From Streptomyces sp. NBC_00448 (lineage in GTDB: Bacteria; Actinomycetota; Actinomycetes; Streptomycetales; Streptomycetaceae), in contig NZ_CP107913.1 in assembly GCF_036014115.1 (NCBI RefSeq), positions 310,001-374,000 on the forward strand: a stretch of DNA of 64,000 bases, in the 5' to 3' direction. Shown piece by piece: positions 60,935 to 64,000 of this stretch. The position numbers and the translations under genes were made by a program. A model generated the notes under the pieces. That model was not told the DNA's origin. It did not search any database and saw only the letters and a program-made list of their open reading frames with translations. Within the stretch, counting starts at the first letter, position 1. Each line of letters opens with the position of its first letter.

Positions 60935-61801
60935 ATGGAGAAGCGACTCGTACTGCGCGGCGTGCTCGCCGGCGCGATCGCGGGGCTGCTCGCGTTCGTC
61001 TTCGCCCGGATCTTCGCCGAACCGCAGATCAACAAGGCGATCGACTACGAGAGCGGGCGGGACGCGGCGCAGAACGCCCTCGACAAGGCCGCGGGCCTGC
61101 CGGCCTCCCCGGCCGGCCCCGACCTGTTCAGCCGCACCGTGCAGGCCGACGTCGGCATCGGCGTGGGGCTGATCCTCTTCGGCGCCGCGATGGGCGCCAT
61201 CTTCGCGGTGGTGTACACGGTGTGCCTGGGCCGGGTCGGCAACGTCCGGCCGCGCACCCTGGCGCTGCTGGTGGCCGGCGGCGGCTTCCTCGGCTTCTAC
61301 CTGGTGCCGTTCGTGAAGTACCCGGCGAACCCGCCGGCGATCGGGCACGAGGACACCATCAAGGCCCGCACCGGGCTCTACCTGATCATGGTGGTCTGCT
61401 CGATCACGCTGCTCGCCCTGGCGGTGTGGCTGGGACGGCGGCTCCAGGAGCGGTTCGGCACGTGGAACGCCACGCTGCTCGCCGGCGCGGCCTTCCTGGT
61501 CGTGATCGGCGTGGTGATCGGCCTGCTGCCGGCGCTGGGCCATCTCGCCACCAACCGCGAGCAGTACGGCAACCACGGCACCGAGACACCGGTGCCGCTC
61601 ACCGACCCGCACGGCCGGATCGTCTACCCGGGCTTCCCGGCGGACGTGCTGTTCAAGTTCCGGTTCTACTCGGTGGCCGCGCAGTTGCTGCTCTGGTCGG
61701 CGATCGGGCTGGTCTTCGGGCCGCTGGCGGAGCGGGTGCTGAGCCCGGCGCCGGCCGGCCGGACCGTCCGGGCGCCCCGCGCCGACCCGGTCAAGGCGTG
61801 A
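60935..61801 (+). CDS. cbtA: CbtA-like cobalt transporter
   Basis: 288 residues from ATG 60935, 29 bp after cbtB. Five or six membrane helices beginning LRGVLAGAIAGLLAFVFARI, with family motifs GHEDTIKARTGLYLIMV and PVPLTDPHGRIVYPGFPADVLFKFRFYSVAAQ. Forms the cobalt transporter with CbtB. Followed after 50 bp by an FhuF-like gene. Confidence 0.93.
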   Translation: MEKRLVLRGVLAGAIAGLLAFVFARIFAEPQINKAIDYESGRDAAQNALDKAAGLPASPAGPDLFSRTVQADVGIGVGLILFGAAMGAIFAVVYTVCLGRVGNVRPRTLALLVAGGGFLGFYLVPFVKYPANPPAIGHEDTIKARTGLYLIMVVCSITLLALAVWLGRRLQERFGTWNATLLAGAAFLVVIGVVIGLLPALGHLATNREQYGNHGTETPVPLTDPHGRIVYPGFPADVLFKFRFYSVAAQLLLWSAIGLVFGPLAERVLSPAPAGRTVRAPRADPVKA

Positions 61802-61851
61802 CGGCGCGCGCCGTGCACGGCCACCCGGTCCCTCGGTGACATGGTGGCGCG

Positions 61852-62733
61852 GTGAACGACGATGACGTGAGAGCGGCCCTGGCGGAGCTGGGGCCGTTCT
61901 TCGCGGTCGAGGCGATCAAGGCGATCAAGGCGGTCGAGCCGGTCCAGGCGGCTGAGAGGGCCGAGGCGGCCGGCGAAGGCCCGGGCGTGTGGCGGTCGAT
62001 GGCCGAACTCGCCGAACTGCCCGACCCGGCCGACCCGGCCGACCCGCCCGGCGGAAGCGGGGTGCTGGCCGCCCGGGTGGCCGCCGTACGGGGGGTGCTG
62101 GCCGCGGGCGGCGGGCAGCCGGCGGAGGCGGTCGAGGAACGGGTGGCCGCGTCGGTGGTCCATCTCGGCCTGGTGGCGCGGCTGCTGTCCCCGTACCTGG
62201 CGCTGGCGGTGCTGTACGGGCGGGTGCCCGGGCGGGTGCGGCTGGCCGATCTGCGCTGGCAGCCCGCGCTCGGCGGACCGTACCCGCTGGCGTTGCCGCT
62301 GCCGCCCGGGACGGACCACATGCCCGGGACGGCCGCGGATCGTACAGGGGGCGTGAATCGTGCGGCGGGCGCGGACCTCGCGGCGCTCGCCGACCGGTTC
62401 TCCGCCGCGGTGTTCGAGGGCGCGGTACGCGAGGTCGAGTCGGCGTGCGCGGAGTTCCGCGTGTCGCCGCACGTCCTGCGCGGCAACACCGCGTCCGCGG
62501 TGAACGGCGCGGCGCGGATGATCGCCGCCGCGCGCCCGGACGCCGCCGCGCGGGCCGAGGCGCTGACCGGCCTGCTGCTGGAGCGCGGACGCTTGCGCGG
62601 GAGCGGACGGCGTACCCCCGGCGGGGGGTTCCGGCGGAACAGCTGCTGCCTGATCTACCGGGCGGCGCCCGGGCACGCGGGCGCGTTGTGCGGGGACTGT
62701 GCGCTCTCGCGTGTCCCCGTGCGCCCGGGATGA
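61852..62733 (+). CDS. FhuF-like (2Fe-2S)-binding protein
   Basis: 293 residues from GTG 61852. Low-complexity N-terminal segment (AIKAIKAVEPVQ, PADPADPADPP). The C-terminus carries RRNSCCLIYRAAPGHAGALCGDCAL, i.e. CC-xn-CxxC, the iron-sulfur ligand set of the FhuF siderophore-iron reductase family. It may release iron from siderophores, or support metal uptake together with the flanking cobalt and nickel transporters. Cofactor assignment rests on the four Cys pattern. Confidence 0.85.
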   Translation: MNDDDVRAALAELGPFFAVEAIKAIKAVEPVQAAERAEAAGEGPGVWRSMAELAELPDPADPADPPGGSGVLAARVAAVRGVLAAGGGQPAEAVEERVAASVVHLGLVARLLSPYLALAVLYGRVPGRVRLADLRWQPALGGPYPLALPLPPGTDHMPGTAADRTGGVNRAAGADLAALADRFSAAVFEGAVREVESACAEFRVSPHVLRGNTASAVNGAARMIAAARPDAAARAEALTGLLLERGRLRGSGRRTPGGGFRRNSCCLIYRAAPGHAGALCGDCALSRVPVRPG

Positions 62734-62768
62734 GCCTGGTCGGAGCGATGGGAGTACGCCGACGCCCG

Positions 62769-62793
62769 CTTGTTGCAAGTGAGTCGCAACAAG
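62769..62793. promoter_or_regulatory. Nur (nickel-responsive Fur-family) box
   Basis: TTGCAA-N5-TCGCAA (62773-62789) matches the Nur box tTGCaa-N5-ttGCAA with one change. It sits inside a perfect inverted repeat CTTGTTGC / GCAACAAG with a 9-nt centre, 49 bp before the nickel/cobalt permease start. Confidence 0.75.
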
Positions 62794-62841
62794 TAACGTG
62801 TCGCGTTGAGAAGTCCCCGTCCCCTCGCAAAGGACCCCACG

Positions 62842-63978
62842 TTGAGTTCCACCATCGAGGCCCCCTCCGCTCCGGGGTCCCGCCTGCATCGGATATCGGC
62901 GTCGATGTCGCGCGCCGAATGGACCCGGTTGGGCGGCATGGCCGCGTTCATCGTGGCGCTCCACGTCATCGGCTGGTTCACGCTCGCCGTGATCGTCGCA
63001 CCGCACCACTACAAGACCGGCACCGGGGTGTTCGGCGTCGGCATCGGGGTGACCGCCTACACGCTCGGGATGCGGCACGCCTTCGACGCCGACCACATCG
63101 CGGCCATCGACAACACCACCCGCAAGCTGATGGGCGAGGGCAAGCGGCCGCTGTCGGTGGGCTTCTGGTTCTCCCTCGGCCACTCCTCGATCGTCTTCGC
63201 GCTGGCCTTCCTGCTCTCCATCGGCATCAAGTCGCTCGCCAACCCGGTCGCGCAGGACAACTCCGGCCTGCACGACGTCACCGGCTGGATCGGCACCACC
63301 GTCTCGAGCACGTTCCTGTACGCCATCGCGCTGGTCAACCTGCTGATCCTGGCCGGGATCTGGAAGGTCTTCCGGCGCATGCGGCACGGCGAGTTCGACG
63401 AGGCCGCGCTGGAGGACCAGCTCAACAACCGCGGCTTCATGAACCGCCTGCTCGGCCGCCTGATGAAGTCCGTCACCAGCCCCTGGCAGATGTACCCGAT
63501 CGGCCTGCTCTTCGGCCTGGGCTTCGACACCGCCACCGAGATCGCGCTGCTCGTGCTGGCCGGCTCCGGCGCCGCCTCGGGCCTGCCCTGGTACGCGATC
63601 CTCTGCCTGCCCGTCCTCTTCGCCGCCGGGATGTGCCTGCTCGACACCATCGACGGCTCGTTCATGAACTTCGCCTACGAGTGGGCGTTCTCCAAGCCGG
63701 TCCGCAAGGTCTACTACAACCTCACCATCACCGGCCTGTCCGTCGCCGTCGCCCTCATCATCGGCACCGTCGAACTCCTCGGCCTCGTCGCCGACAAGGC
63801 GAACCTCCACGGCGCCTTCTGGGACTGGGTCGGCGGGCTCGACCTCAACATCGTCGGCTACGTCATCGTCGGCCTGTTCTTCCTCACCTGGGCCGTCGCC
63901 CTGACCGTCTGGAAGTTCGGCAACATCGAGGAGAAGTGGTCCACCGGGCTGCGCGCCACGGACACCCCCGCGGAATAG
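62842..63978 (+). CDS. HoxN/NixA/HupN-family nickel/cobalt permease
   Basis: 378 residues from TTG 62842, chosen because AAAGGA lies seven bases upstream; TTG 62806 is also in frame. Eight membrane helices with the family motifs RHAFDADHIAAIDNTTRKLM, SLGHSSIVFALA and LFGLGFDTATEIALLVLAGS. The His/Asp residues in the first motif bind Ni2+ or Co2+ during transport. The Nur box upstream makes nickel the more likely substrate, taken up when nickel is scarce. Confidence 0.93.
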   Translation: MSSTIEAPSAPGSRLHRISASMSRAEWTRLGGMAAFIVALHVIGWFTLAVIVAPHHYKTGTGVFGVGIGVTAYTLGMRHAFDADHIAAIDNTTRKLMGEGKRPLSVGFWFSLGHSSIVFALAFLLSIGIKSLANPVAQDNSGLHDVTGWIGTTVSSTFLYAIALVNLLILAGIWKVFRRMRHGEFDEAALEDQLNNRGFMNRLLGRLMKSVTSPWQMYPIGLLFGLGFDTATEIALLVLAGSGAASGLPWYAILCLPVLFAAGMCLLDTIDGSFMNFAYEWAFSKPVRKVYYNLTITGLSVAVALIIGTVELLGLVADKANLHGAFWDWVGGLDLNIVGYVIVGLFFLTWAVALTVWKFGNIEEKWSTGLRATDTPAE

Positions 63979-64000
63979 GGCGTGGCGGCCGGACCGGCAG

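Overview
The window looks like chromosomal DNA of a Streptomyces-like actinomycete (family Streptomycetaceae). The basis is very high GC with GC-rich third codon positions, frequent GTG/TTG starts, dense 1-4 nt gene overlaps, DUF6296-type and LAXTG-signal proteins, a CUT1 sugar transporter without its own ATPase, and actinobacterial cysteine leader peptides. I see no rRNA, tRNA, CRISPR array, phage or intact insertion sequence. It reads as accessory or arm chromosome made of many small regulator-plus-enzyme modules.

Layout. 1-4.2 kb: an XRE regulator divergent from an SDR, a beta-hydroxyacid-dehydrogenase-like enzyme, and a TetR/quinone-reductase divergent pair. 4.2-12.3 kb: a polysaccharide locus with a ROK repressor fused to what looks like a dead IS630-type transposase, divergent from an LplBCA-like ABC importer and a secreted CBM plus beta-helix glycanase. 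12.4-16.9 kb: a TetR-controlled set of two SDRs, an HSL-type hydrolase and a quinone reductase. 16.9-25.2 kb: surface and signalling genes, namely a VOC protein, a VWA protein pair, a DUF4232 sortase substrate, a class F sortase, an ECF sigma factor, a membrane protein that ends in a copy of the same DUF4232 domain, and a SpoIIE-type phosphatase. 25.2-34.3 kb: RNase HI, NDH-2 and several redox enzymes, three of them divergent from a MarR, CGNR or TetR regulator across palindromic operators. 34.8-36.2 kb: orphan paaK behind a PaaR-like operator core.

36.3-45 kb: a tightly coupled sulfur-scavenging operon (Ssu-type ABC importer, SsuD-like monooxygenase, M20 amidohydrolase, an SBP-fold protein without signal peptide and a DszB-like desulfinase). 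A Cys-ending leader peptide precedes it and an IclR regulator diverges from it. 45-51.5 kb: flotillin/NfeD-like pair, hydrolase, NhaA-thioredoxin fusion, DUF6296 protein, sirtuin. 51.5-57.4 kb: LuxR-type two-component system with an ABC-2 exporter, then a GlxA/AraC regulator with an HD hydrolase. 57.6-60.5 kb: metYX behind a second Cys leader peptide. 60.5-64 kb: a cobalamin riboswitch with cbtBA, an FhuF-like 2Fe-2S protein, and a HoxN/NixA-type nickel/cobalt permease behind a near-perfect Nur (nickel regulator) box.

Common threads are sulfur supply (two Cys leader peptides), Ni/Co/B12 supply, and repeated regulator-oxidoreductase pairs. All identifications are from reading the sequence; no database search was run.
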